DNA from: Scilla litardierei
Lineage: Eukaryota > Streptophyta > Magnoliopsida > Asparagales > Asparagaceae
Direction of reading: 5' to 3'
NCBI GenBank assembly: GCA_030789695.1
Contig: CM061140.1
Coordinates: forward strand, 79,050,422-79,114,421
Length of the DNA: 64,000 nucleotides
Positions 45,210-56,548 of the stretch are shown here, in pieces; within the stretch, counting starts at the first letter, position 1; each line of letters opens with the position of its first letter. The notes beneath the pieces are model-generated. The model was not told the DNA's origin, ran no database searches, and was given only the letters and a program-made list of their open reading frames with translations. The position numbers were made by a program, and so were the translations under genes.

Positions 45210-46757
45210 TCAGGAGGTGGAGGTAGGGTCAGTAGCAGCAGCAGGCTCTGCAGGAGGAGTGGTGGTCACTGGGTCAGCAGGAGTGTCCACAGACGGGAGA
45301 GTCGCTACGGGAGTGGCCTCGGGAGCACCAGACGAAGTATCCACTGAAGGTATGGTGACAGCAAGTATGCTCTCGGGGGCACCGGCAGAAGTATCAGCAG
45401 CAGCAGACGTACCCTCAGGGGCACGTGCATCAGATCGAATAAGCTCATAGAGCTCATCCTCATCCATCTCTTCCTCGTCAGAAATAGACGGAGGAATCTC
45501 AAGGTCCAAGTGATAGCAAATGCGAGCTAGCATCGCCTCAGAACGAGCACAACGAGACTCCACACGTCTCAACGAAAGTGCAAACTCAGCGAGAGTAGGA
45601 ACAGGAGGAGGAGCAGAAGCAGAAGCTGAAGGAGTCGTCTTCTGAACGTGACGAAGCGTCACAAGAGACTTCTTGACGGTCGTCGCATTTAGAGGAGGAC
45701 CAAGAGGACGCTCTTCATCGGGAGGGAGAGGGACCTTAAAGTGACGGAAGACGAGTGTCAAAAGGCAAGGGTATGGGATGTGAGCAGATTTTGTGGATGT
45801 CCTAATACACTCAAAGGAATCCATCTTATCAAGAATAATCCTAGCCCAATTGATCTCGCTCCCCATGAAGAGAGCGTAGATTAGCTTAAGGAATGGCTGG
45901 GATGGCAAGCTCGATGAGCCGTACTTCGGAAGGAGGCACGACTTCAGGATAAGATTTAAAACCCATGTGTTTGGCTTGAAGGACTTTGAAGGGATGCCAA
46001 TCATGGCGGGATGGATCACATGGAACATCTCGGCGAGCATCGCCTGATCAAGAGCAGAAATGTCATCGACAGAGATATCAGCTGGAAAAAGGACAGAAGA
46101 GGAGACACCTATCAAATCCCCTAAGATTTCTGTCGTGAGGACTATCGGTGTTCCCAAGACAGTCGTCTCAATGGAATGGGTCTTGTCATACTGACCATGA
46201 ACACGATTCGCATAGAAAAGCTTGACTAGACGGGGGTACGGGTGTGGGTTCACCTTAGGGTCATGGCGAAGATAATCTATGAGACCACTATGAGAAAGAA
46301 GATCGGCTAGATGTGGGAAGTCGGCGAAGTGCTCCAATAGCAGAGGACAGTGCTCAATACGGTTGTAAGCCGCGAGACACAACAGGTCATCGCGACACAA
46401 CGATATATCTACACCGCCCACTGGCATGGGAGCCTTCTCCTTAGGCTGACGAGTGCTAAATCGAGGTGGAGGAGTAGGATCTCTAGCGGTATGCTCGGTC
46501 TCCGGAATATATTCCGTGTCAGAGTCATCGAGAGGAGTGGGAGCATGGAAAGAAGCTGGAGACACAGTCTGCTTCCTAGGCTTAGGCTGAGATCTAGGCT
46601 TGGCGGTCGCCGTCCTCTTCTTCTTAAGAGGAGGCGAAGAAGACGATGGATGGGTAGATTTGGCACGGCGTTTGGGTTGCGGGGGGTCCGTAGGCGGAGA
46701 CTTTACGGTCATAGGAGACGGACTCGAGGGTCGGATGGGGATGCGTGTCTTCACCAT
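45210..46757 (-). CDS. SIRE-type ORF3, intact
   Basis: A 515-residue open frame downstream of pol. The N-terminal 110 residues are Pro/Ser-rich with two basic clusters (PKRRAKS about residue 29 and LKKKR about 45) that look like nuclear localisation signals. The core follows: KAPMPVGGVDISLC, YNRIEHCPLLLEHF, LVKLFYANRVHGQYD, VLGTPIVLTTEILGDLIG, KLIYALFMGSEINWARIILD and LLTLVFRHFKVPLPPDEE. A short coiled-coil-like helix comes next (ALSLRRVESRCARSEAML), then an acidic patch (SDEEEMDEDEL) and an Ala/Thr/Pro tail. This is the putative plant transposon protein pattern. No signal peptide and no strong membrane helix is visible, so the name envelope-like is positional only. The upstream internal dyad array lies at 47010-47283. 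Confidence 0.85.
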   Translation of the reverse strand: MVKTRIPIRPSSPSPMTVKSPPTDPPQPKRRAKSTHPSSSSPPLKKKRTATAKPRSQPKPRKQTVSPASFHAPTPLDDSDTEYIPETEHTARDPTPPPRFSTRQPKEKAPMPVGGVDISLCRDDLLCLAAYNRIEHCPLLLEHFADFPHLADLLSHSGLIDYLRHDPKVNPHPYPRLVKLFYANRVHGQYDKTHSIETTVLGTPIVLTTEILGDLIGVSSSVLFPADISVDDISALDQAMLAEMFHVIHPAMIGIPSKSFKPNTWVLNLILKSCLLPKYGSSSLPSQPFLKLIYALFMGSEINWARIILDKMDSFECIRTSTKSAHIPYPCLLTLVFRHFKVPLPPDEERPLGPPLNATTVKKSLVTLRHVQKTTPSASASAPPPVPTLAEFALSLRRVESRCARSEAMLARICYHLDLEIPPSISDEEEMDEDELYELIRSDARAPEGTSAAADTSAGAPESILAVTIPSVDTSSGAPEATPVATLPSVDTPADPVTTTPPAEPAAATDPTSTS

Positions 46758-47009
46758 AATCGAGATGAGACAACGCTCAATCGAACGAGAAATCGAAATC
46801 TAAACCCTAACATAAACCATAGGTCGAACTGAAATAGACGAAATCCTAACCCTAGAAGCTGAGATCAAACCCTAAACAGCTGAAATGGAGTGATACCTAG
46901 GAGGAGGAGAGGGATCGACGGAGAAGATGGCCGGAAATGGCCGGAAAAGTCGACAGCAACCGGCGAAGGAGAGGAGAAGTCGAACGGTTTTGAGCTGAGG
47001 AAAATTTTC

Positions 47010-47283
47010 GCACCGACTAGAAAGAGAACTAGTCGGTGCGGAGGGGGGTATAAGTCGATCGGAATGCGAAAAGATGCAACAGTCCATGTGCAATTAGTCG
47101 GTCACAGTTCAAGTGCTGACCAACTAGATGACGATCTAGTCGGTCGGCCAATGAGCTTGAACCGACTAAGTGCAAACAGTAACTGAGGCCAAAATTAGGG
47201 CTTGAGTTAGTCGGTCTGCATTCATTCACTGACCGACTAGAACGCAATCTAGTCGGTCGGTCAATGAACATGAACCGACTAAA
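47010..47283. repeat. Internal dyad array upstream of ORF3
   Basis: GCACCGACTAG...CTAGTCGGTGC pair at 47010-47041, then CTAGTCGGTC-type dyads to 47283, between the ORF3 start and the pol end. This is the same position as in the plus-strand element. Confidence 0.9.
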
Positions 47284-47531
47284 AGAGTCCAAAAATTTTA
47301 GAATTTGAAATTTTGAGTTCTCTCCTAATCGCACTTGGACGAAACATCGAAAATACTCTCACACATCATTATACTACCCCATTAAACATCGAAAATCTTA
47401 AATTTGGTTCATGAATAAATCGAGCATAAATTCTGAAAATTTAACCAAAAATCCAGAAAATCTCAATTAATCTAGCATGAGCATATATAAAGAAATTTTA
47501 ATATCATGCACGATTATTGAACATATGAATC

Positions 47532-50500
47532 CTAAAGCTCGGATTCACCCATAATCCCCAATTCTCGACGCAACCGCACAAAGGAGTCTTCCTTGAGTGG
47601 TTTCGTGAAAATATCGGGGATTTGCTTCTGGGTTTCAACGTACACTAATATGATGTCCTTTTTAGCAACATGATCATTTAAGAAATGGTGACGGACATCT
47701 ATGTGTTTAGAACGGGAATGGTGTACCGGATTCTTAGAGAGACATATTGCACTTTGGTTGTCCACCATGATAGGGCAAGTATCACAGTTTATACCAAAGT
47801 CTTTAAGAGTGTGTCTCATCCAAAGAACCTGAGCACACGCAGCACCGGCGGCAATATATTCTGCCTCGGTGGTTGAAAGTGATACGGAATTCTGCTTCTT
47901 GGAAAACCAAGAGACAATAGAATTTCCTATAAAATGGCAAGTGCCACTAGTACTTTTCCTGTCGGATTTGCATCCCGCATAATCTGCATCACTATATGAG
48001 ATTAACTCATATGTGCTAGACTTTGGATAAAGTAATCCAAAGTCAAGTGTGTAACTTAAATAACGGAAAATACGTTTTACCGCTACTAAGTGAGATTCCT
48101 TAGGTTGAGACTGATAACGAGCACATACACATACGACAAACATAATATCGGGCCTACTTGCGGTAAGATATAGTAAACTACCTATCATACCTCAATATAG
48201 ACAAATTTCTACATCTTTGCCGCCCGTATCTTTATCAAGATGTGTAGTAGTGCTCATTGGAGTCTTCTTGCCGGAATCATTCTCCATTCCAAATCGCTTT
48301 AGCAACTCCACCGTGTATTTGGTTTGGTGGATGAATATTGCATCGTTCATTTGGCGAATTTGGAGACCTAAGAAATATTAGATCTCACCCATGTGGCTCA
48401 TCTCAAATTGATCCTTCATAACATTAGAAAACTCTTCGCAAAGAGTGAAGTTAGTAGCACTGAAAATGATATCATCAACATAAATTTGAACTAAGATAAT
48501 ATCATTATTCGAATACTTAACAAATAATGTAGAATCAACTTCTCTCATTTTAAAACCCAAATCCAAAAGAAAGTTCTTTAGACGGTCATACCAAGCTCGA
48601 GGAGCTTATCTCAAACCGTAAAGTGCTTTCTTAAGTTTGAAAACGTGATTTGGAAATTTTTCATTTATAAAACTCGGAGGTTGAGAAACATAAACTTCCT
48701 CAACAACATCTCCGTTTAAAAACGCACTTTTTACATCCATTTGAAAGAGTTTAAAATCTTTATGACATGCAAAAGATAACAATAATCTAATAGATTCTAA
48801 TCTAGCTACCAGAGCAAAGGATTCTTCGAAATCTATACCTTCCTCTTGCCGGTAGCCTTGAGCTAGTAACCGATCTTTGTTCCGGACGACGATTTGGTTT
48901 TCGTCAGTCTTGTTCTTAAAAATCCACTTCGTTCCTATAACGGTGTGGTTCTTCGAAGGCAATGGAACAAGCTCCCAAACCTCATTCCTCTCGAATTGAA
49001 TGAGTTCTTCCTCCATGGCTAGGATCCAAGCACTATCTTCGTAATCTTTGTTAATATTCTTTGGCTCTATTGAGGAGGCAAAGGCACAATGAGCGAAGTA
49101 GTTGACTTGAGATCTCGTCTTGACACTATAATGAATGTTGCCAATGACTTGCTCATGGGGATGGTCACGAACTGTATGAAGCCGTTTGGGAATTCCCTGA
49201 TCACTAGGAACATTCTCAAAAGATTCATTAGTTGGGTTAGTATCAATAGAATCAATAGAATTAGAATTACCAATAGAATCACATAAGACATCCATGGAGT
49301 CATCATCATTAGTAATTCTAGTCGGGATAAAACCTTCATTAAATGAAACATGAAGTGATTCCTCGATCGTTGAGGTTCATTTGTTGTATATCCGGTAGGC
49401 TTTGCTACGGGAGGAATATCCAACAAATATCCCCTCATCGGATCTTGGATCAAATTTGTCCAAACTACCATACGTGTTTTTAATAAAACATTTTGCACCG
49501 AAAACTCGAAAATGTTTAACTTGAGGCAATCTACCAAACAACAATTCATAACAAGTTTGTTTGGTGCCGGGCCTCAAAAGTATCCTATTAAACACATAGC
49601 AAGCGGTATGTACCGCTTCTGCCCAAAATTGATGGCCAAGTTGGCTATCATCAAGCATAGTGCGAGCACATTCCACTAGCGTCCTATTCTTCCTCTCAAC
49701 TACACCATTTTGAGGAGGTGCGCGAGGGAAAGAAAAAGTGTGAGTAATACCAACTTCATCACAAAAATTTGAGAAAGACTCATTCTCAAATTCCCCTCCA
49801 TGATCACTACGAATAGTGACAATGGTGGTTCCAATGAGATTTTGTACTTTCTTAACAAATATTGTGAAGTTTTCAAAAGCATCATTTTTATTACTCAAGG
49901 AAAATACCCAAGTAAATCTAGAAAAGTCATCAACGATGACAAGTCCATATCGGGCATTTCCTAATGAAGCAACTCTAGTTGGCCCAAAAAGATCTAGATG
50001 TAATAGCTCTAGAGGCCGCTTAGATGAAATGCTTTTCTTAGGTTTAAAAGACGATTTTGGAAGCTTGCCTCGTTGACAAGAGTCACAAAAACTTTTCTTT
50101 TGAAAGACAAGCTTAGGAAAGCCTCTAATAGAATTTAACTTGGAAAGCTTAAAAAGTGTTCCAAAGTTCACATAACCAAAATGTCGATGCCATAAGTGTT
50201 GTTCACTTGTGTTGGCAATGAGACATTGTTCATGTGATTTTGGGATATCTACGATATATATATCCTTATGGCGTGTGCCGGAAAATAATAAATCATTATT
50301 ATCTTTTCTCAAAATATGGCACATTCCTTTCGCAAAGCTAACTTTGTAACCGTTGTCACAAAGTTGGCTTATTGAAATAAGATTGTGGTTTAATCCTTTA
50401 ACAATGTAAACATCACTTATTAGTGGTTTATAAGGATTACCTACTTTACCAACACCTATGATGGTTCCGCTCTCGTTGCCTCCAAAGACTACCCGGTTCC

Positions 50501-50633
50501 CATTTGCAATGGGCACCACTCTAGAGAGAAATTGAGCATCACCCGTCATGTGTTTTGAACACCCGCTATCGAGTATCCAATTCCTCTTGGAGCTAAATTT
50601 GGATTTGTTGCCCCGTTTCTTTTTCTTGAGTAC
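47532..50633 (-). pseudogene. Copia pol of minus-strand SIRE, four premature stops
   Basis: Same domain order as the intact pol at 27238-30354, including the integrase core and YVDDIIFS in reverse transcriptase. It is interrupted on the minus strand by TGA (49379-49377), TAA (48608-48606), TAA (48380-48378) and TGA (48194-48192). Both TGA codons align with CGA in the intact copy and the first TAA aligns with CAA, which are C-to-T changes. The fourth replaces a Lys codon. It starts at 50633 if the 59-nt junction segment is removed. Confidence 0.9.
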
Positions 50634-50692
50634 CTAAAGATAAACATATCATTCCATGGTACCCAAGGTCATTGGGTCCTAAAAGATTAGAC
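50634..50692 (-). other. Putative 59-nt intron at gag-pol junction (minus copy)
   Basis: Minus-strand GT (50692-50691) to AG (50635-50634), 59 nt, the same length and phase as in the plus-strand copy despite sequence differences inside. Joining 50693 to 50633 keeps gag and pol in one frame. Confidence 0.6.
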
Positions 50693-52930
50693 CTTTGGAA
50701 GCCAAGTCCAATTGGACTTAGACTTCTCCACATAATCATCATTATGCACGACATTCATGAAATACGAATTCATATAAACTTGTTTTTCATGCATATTTGT
50801 GTCCTTCGGGCTCCAAATAGTGAAGATTTTGGGAGCCCTATTCCTATTGGGAGCATGCATGCGTTGTTGATTTCTACGTGATGCATGTCGTGGATAGGCA
50901 TATGGCACATGATGAAATGGTGCATGATGATAATTGTTCATATGATGGTGTGGGTGAACATATGCATGTGGAGGAACACGTGCATGAGTGTGTCTCACAT
51001 GGTGTGCACGTGCTTGTGGACGTGTAGCATAAAAATCATCATATGTGTGAACATGTGGAGTAGGATGTGTGTTCCTACATGGCATGGTATTGGTGTACAT
51101 AAATGCATCACCCTTCTTTGGAGGTCCACCCAAAGTGGGTTTCTTTCCAAATGAAGGTGTGTACGAGGTAGAAGCACCATTGGTAGATGAACTACCAATG
51201 GAGTGTTTGCTTCCACTTGTTGAGGCATCAGAAGTTGGCCTAACAAAGGTGGTAGATGATTTGGATGAATTTCCCATCTTATACCCCAAGCCAATGTGGT
51301 GATTGGCCGGAAGTAAGTCATTTAGGATTTTATCCAAATGATCCTTACCCTTATTGAATTTATTAATTCGGCCTAATGTGCACTCATATTTCTCGGTGAG
51401 AGAACACATAGAAGCATTCAAAGTGGACACTTGCGATGTGAGCACATAAACACGAGATTTGAGATTCTCATTCTTAATACTCAAAGTTGAGTTTTGAGAA
51501 GTTAAATCCGCTATCTTGTGTTCCTCCGAATCCTCAATGTGAACATGCTCAAGTTGAGATTTGAGATTCACAATCTCATTTCTCAAGTCTTCAACAACGG
51601 TGTCGTTGTTGATGACGATAGGTTTAGGTGAGGTTTGGAGACTAACTAACTCATCTTTGGTCTTAGTATATCTATTTACTAATTTAGAATATTTAGACCA
51701 AATTTGCTCGTTAGCTAATCTAAGGTCGTACATAGTTACCTCATCACCTTCATCCTCGCTATCATCGGATGAAGATCCTTGATCATGTTCATCTCTTGCC
51801 ATGAAGCATATGTGTGCTTGCTCCACTTGCTCATCATCCGACTCTCCACTAGAGGAGTCATCCTCGGAGTCGGTGAATGTCCCGACAAGCCCTTTCGTGT
51901 ACCCTTTCTTGTACTTCTTTGACTTGTCGAACTTTGACGCCTTCCACTTCTCCTTGTGTTTGTTTTGAGGACAATCCGCTTTCATGTGTCCTGGCTTGTT
52001 GCATTTGAAACACAAAGGAGCGGAGGCGTTAGAAGAACTAAATTTAGACTTGTTCTTAAAATTACCTTTCCGGAAGAACCGATTGAACTTCTTTGCCATG
52101 AGGGCAATGGATTCTAAGTCCAATTCTTCTTCCGAGTCTTCATCATCAGTAGATGTACATGTAGATGGAGCTGCCTTGAACGCAATCGCCTTTTTCTTTG
52201 GCTTGTCTTGCTTCAAGTAAGACGTCATCTTGTCCTGCTACTTTAGTTTGCTATCCTTGAGTACCTCATAAGACATCAAGGTACCCATTAGTTGAATGAC
52301 GGTATACTTACTCATGTCATTACCTTCCTCGATGGCGAAGGTACGTTTCTCCCAACAAGAAGGAAGTCCGTCAATGATCTTTGAGACTTTCTCCTTTTGG
52401 GTGTAGGTTTTACCAAGAGCCTCCAACTCGTTGGTGATGTCGACGAAGCGAGCATAGTACTCCTTCATCTTTTCACCCAGTTGCATATGAAATAACTCGT
52501 AATCTTTATTTACATCTACGAGTTTGGAGTCTCTTACCCTACTTGTTCCTTCATGCAAGATGAGGAGGGAGTTCCAGATTTGATATGCACTCTTACATGT
52601 GCATATCTTATTGAAGTCTTCGGGCTCCAAAGCGCATTGCAAGGCATTCATTGCCTTGGCATTGCTTACCTCCGTGGCGACCTCTGCGGTAGTCCACTTC
52701 GCGAAATCTTCTTCTTCGGGCTCGACGTACTCCGTCAACGTGGCTCTCCATAGTGAAGCACTCCGGAGGAAAGTTTCCATCCGACATTTCCAGTACCCAT
52801 AGTTGGTACCATTGAAGAAGGGAGGCCTAGTCTAGGAGTGTCATTCCATCACCGAAGAAGCTCATTAACGGTTCTTGAAGGTGCTGCAGTCTGAAGGTGG
52901 ACGAATGTTCTTGTTGTCGTTGGAAGACAT
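50687..52930 (-). pseudogene. Copia gag of minus-strand SIRE
   Basis: A start ATG at 52930 (MSSNDNKNIRPPSD) just after the primer site is followed by clustered stops (52867-52830), then the gag core RPPFFNGTNYGYWKCRM and KMKEYYARFVDITNELEALG. A TAG at 52240-52238 is followed by CAGGAC. An open frame 52228-50687 then carries acidic stretches, the zinc knuckle CFKCNKPGHMKADC, a coiled coil and the His-rich tail ending TWLPKV. The TAG context does not fit the UAG-CAR-YYA readthrough rule fully. As written the gag cannot be made as one protein. Confidence 0.85.
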
Positions 52931-52940
52931 AGCTAGGTAC

Positions 52941-52957
52941 TTGGCTCCGATACCAAA
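52941..52957 (-). other. Primer binding site, tRNA-iMet type
   Basis: Minus strand TTTGGTATCGGAGCCAA next to the 5' LTR. It matches the TGGTATCAGAGC priming core with one change. Confidence 0.75.
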
Positions 52958-54686
52958 TGTAATGCCCTACGAAGCTACTGCACAAGTACTAGAGGGGGGG
53001 CGAATAGCACTTTAAAATAATTAAGAAGATAATTCTTAATTATCTTGCAAACTCAACCAACAATGCGGAAATGTAAATATTGACAACAAAGAAATGCAAT
53101 CACAAACAGACGATATAATGGGTTCGGATCCACACAAGTCTCCCCGACTTGTTCCCGGTGATCCTACGTCCCAAACACTCGGATCCCCTCCGGATACTTG
53201 AGTTAGAAACCTCTAACTCAAATTTGCACTATGAAATACTTGTAGAAAACATCTACAAAGTCAAATCATACACAAAATAAATTGTGACTCCCACAACCCG
53301 GGATCACAAACAAACTCCCACAACCGAGAGTAAATCACTTGCAATATTCAAAGTAATTGAAATGCGAAATTCTTACCGACAAAATACTATGCCTCGAGTA
53401 AACTTACGAATTAGGGCAAAGAAGGATTTTGGGGAAGATGGAGGCACCAAACCCTAGCTCCAAGTAGATGATCAGCGATGGGGAGGCTAGGAAGATGTTG
53501 GTGACCTAGAATCAAGCTCTTGGCTTGGAAGGCTCACAATCAATGAATCTCTCTTTTGAAATAAGAGTGAGGGAGAGATTCAAGTGAGAAATGAAAGAGC
53601 TTTGAATGAGGATTAAATGCTTCTCTTTGATTCTCTAAAGATCAATTCATATCAGCCTTGAATGCTATGTAAGCAGCACTCCAAGTATATATAGGATAGA
53701 GGAAAGAGAGAGCAAAATTGTGGCATTTAACGCTCCAACGGCTCTATTCTGAAGCAGACTAGTCGGTCAAAGAAGGACCACTGACCGACTAGATTCACAT
53801 TTAGTCGGTCGGTGAAACAACATGGACCGACTAACAGGTGAACAGCCAAAAGAAGAAGTTCAGGGAAAGATGAACTAGTTGGTCTAAGAAGACTTGCCAA
53901 CCGACTAGTTTCATAACTAGTCGGTCGGTGAGTGTTCTTTGACCGACTAACAGCTGAAATAGAATAGGCTGTATCCAAAGACAGCTAGTCGGTTTAAGAA
54001 CAACTTCCAACCGACTAGTTTCTCAACTAGTCGGTCGGTCGTTGTGCTTTGACCGACTAACTGTAAACAGTAAGTTAGGCTCAAAAATGGAAGCTCAACT
54101 AGTCGGTCTAAGAAGGATTTCTAACCGACTAGTTTCACAACTAGTCGGTCGGTGAACCTTCTTAGACCGACTAACTGTAAACAGTAACTGAGCTGAAATT
54201 GAACAAGGCATTCTAGTCGGTTCAAGAAGCATTGCCGACCGACTAGATTGCCATCTAGTCGGTTGGTTCTTCTTCTTGAACCAACTAACATGTACAAGAA
54301 GCCGCGATGAGAAGCGTTAAGCTTCAGGAAAGATTCTATGGGCTTCTAATAAGATCCTAGCTCTAAGATATGAGCGTTATGAAGATAAAAACATAAGACC
54401 TACTCAAGGCTTAACAATCTAGGAAACGAAGCTAGAAGACTATAAATAAAACTTGACGAACCGTCTTCAAAAGCTTCAATCGAATCTTCTTGACTTCAAT
54501 AAAGGTCCTTGAGCTTCAACGAAGCTTCAAGCATACGATCACGTGCTTTGAGAAGTCTTGAGACGTCGCTTTTGATGTTCATAGAAATTTGGCGACGATC
54601 TCCATAACTGCGCTCACAAAAAGTTAGTTCACGATATTTATATTTGTTCATCATCAAAACCAAATACGGGGAATCAATACTCAACA
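52958..54686 (-). repeat. 5' LTR of minus-strand SIRE element
   Basis: 1729 bases, near-identical to 42558-44288. Dyad array at 53757-54275 and TATATATA at 53686-53693. Confidence 0.93.
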
Positions 54687-54691
54687 GGTAG

Positions 54692-55653
54692 CCCACATGT
54701 GCTTCACGGCATTCGATGATATCTCTTCAAGCTCAAGTGATGAAGATGTGGAGGCTTGGCTCAACCCCAATAAAGGAGTGTGCTTCATGGAAAAAGGGAA
54801 AGATTCTTCATCAAGCTCTAGAGATGAGGAAAGCAAAAATGAGGATGACGAAGATGAGGAGGAGCCAAAGCTATCTTATGAGGAGCTTGAATATCGCTAT
54901 AACGTGATCTCCAATGGGGCAAGTAAATGCATCAATTCTTTCTCTAAATTAAAAGCAAAATTTGTTGATGTTAAGAGTGGGTTGCATGAATCTACTAGTG
55001 TAAATAATAATGTTTTGCATATTTTTGACACTAGTGAGAGAGACATACTTCTCTCTCAAGTTAAGGATTTGAGCATTTCAAATGAAAATTTGCTCACTCA
55101 AAATATTAGCTTAAAGTCTCGCATTCAACAACTAACGTTGAAATACAAAGAGAAATCCCAAAAGCTCATAAGCTTTGTGCATTCTAGGGATTCACTCCAT
55201 AGTTTGTTGGAAAAACAACATCCGACAAACCATAGATGAGGTTTGGGATGTATTCCAAGAGTGGTAACCAAACCCACCTCTAATTTTTTTATGGTACAAA
55301 ATCAAGACATATTGCTAAATCACCTAATAAGAATCACTATGCTTTCTTGTATAACAATAATCCTAACAAGATGTATGTAAATCACTAGGTGATGAGTGAG
55401 AATGAAAATTCTTCATTTTTTGCTAAGAAGCAAACCCCTCATTCTTTTCATGCCAAGAAATATTTTTCTACACCTCCCCTCTTGCAAAGGCAAAACCATT
55501 GCCTAGGAAATCTTTAAGTCTTTGGATTCCCACTAAAGTTAGTGTGCAAAAGAGAGATAGTTATATCAACTCTTTAGATAGGGATGTGATCACCTCATGT
55601 GATTACATTAGGAAATCAAACTCTTCTTGGGTTTGGTTTCCTAATGTTTAGGT
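54692..55653 (+). pseudogene. Copia gag of gag-only element, 3' part
   Basis: Resumes the interrupted gag after the right GGTAG copy: acidic Ser-rich (DDISSSSSDEDVEAW), then coiled coil (ISNENLLTQNISLKSRIQQL), a stop at 55239, and broken frames ending KSNSSWVWFPNV at 55650. This matches the C-terminal architecture of the SIRE gag. Confidence 0.8.
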
Positions 55654-56548
55654 CTCTCACATATGTGCATATTGCATGGGTATTTTGCTTTCATTTCTAT
55701 ATCTTAACATACCCATTGATTGTTTGTGATGTTCCATGGTTTTTGAAATTATTTTCAAATTATTTTTCATGAAAATAGGACATTGGGGATTTCATTGTCA
55801 TACATGCATTTGTTGATCTATGTGTATGACAATGGGGGAGTTAGTATGTTATGTATGTTTAAAAGTATTTTAAAACAGATTTTAACCCTCATTTTGGGTA
55901 ATTTTTTAGATCATTCTTACATTATTTACAATTGGTTATTGTGATCTCAAATTCAACCCATTAATGTTGCCAACATTTTTCAATATTTTCTCTTGGTAAT
56001 ATCATTTGTATCAATGATGCTTGATCCTTCTATATCCATGCATTGATACAATTTAGGCACATGGCTCCAATTAGTACTTACAATTGGTAAAGAATTTTAC
56101 AATTGGTATTAGATCATAGGAGTCAACATTTTGATCCTTTCTATGATCTAGTGGGAGCATGGGATAGTGATTGATACCTACTTAAGTTTTCAATTAGGTA
56201 TCAAACTTCTCTTAATCTCTTGGTTTTTGTCACATTTCTAAAGGGATTCATTGACAAGAATTATTTCTTGTATGGTGTGTCCACCTTTTTGACAATGACA
56301 AGGGGGAGAGATATGGATTATGTAAATCATGCATATACATATATGGGAGAGAGATATACATATATGGGGAGAAAGATATGAGAGATATATGGTTTATATA
56401 ATCCATACTTATTACCTGTCACAATTGATTTGAAGCTTTATTGGTTTATTTATTTCCAATTGGTGCATATAAGTAGGGGAGCTCATTAGCATTGTGCATT
56501 ATTTGTTTATGTTTTACATAATGTGTGTCATCATCAAAAGGGGGAGAA
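55654..56548 (+). other. 3' non-coding region of gag-only copia
   Basis: No pol is found where it would be expected. It contains purine tracts ATGGGGGAGTTAG (55832) and AAGGGGGAGAGA (56299), and the LTR-proximal AAAAGGGGGAGAA (56536-56548). Confidence 0.8.

Larger units (their letters stand above)
42558..54686 (-). mobile_element. Complete SIRE/Maximus-type copia element, minus strand
   Basis: 12129 bases with LTRs 52958-54686 (5') and 42558-44288 (3'), GGTAG duplications, a tRNA-Met-type primer site, gag, pol, internal dyad array, ORF3 and polypurine tract. Pol carries premature stops while ORF3 is intact. Inserted in the gag of the gag-only copia. Confidence 0.94.
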
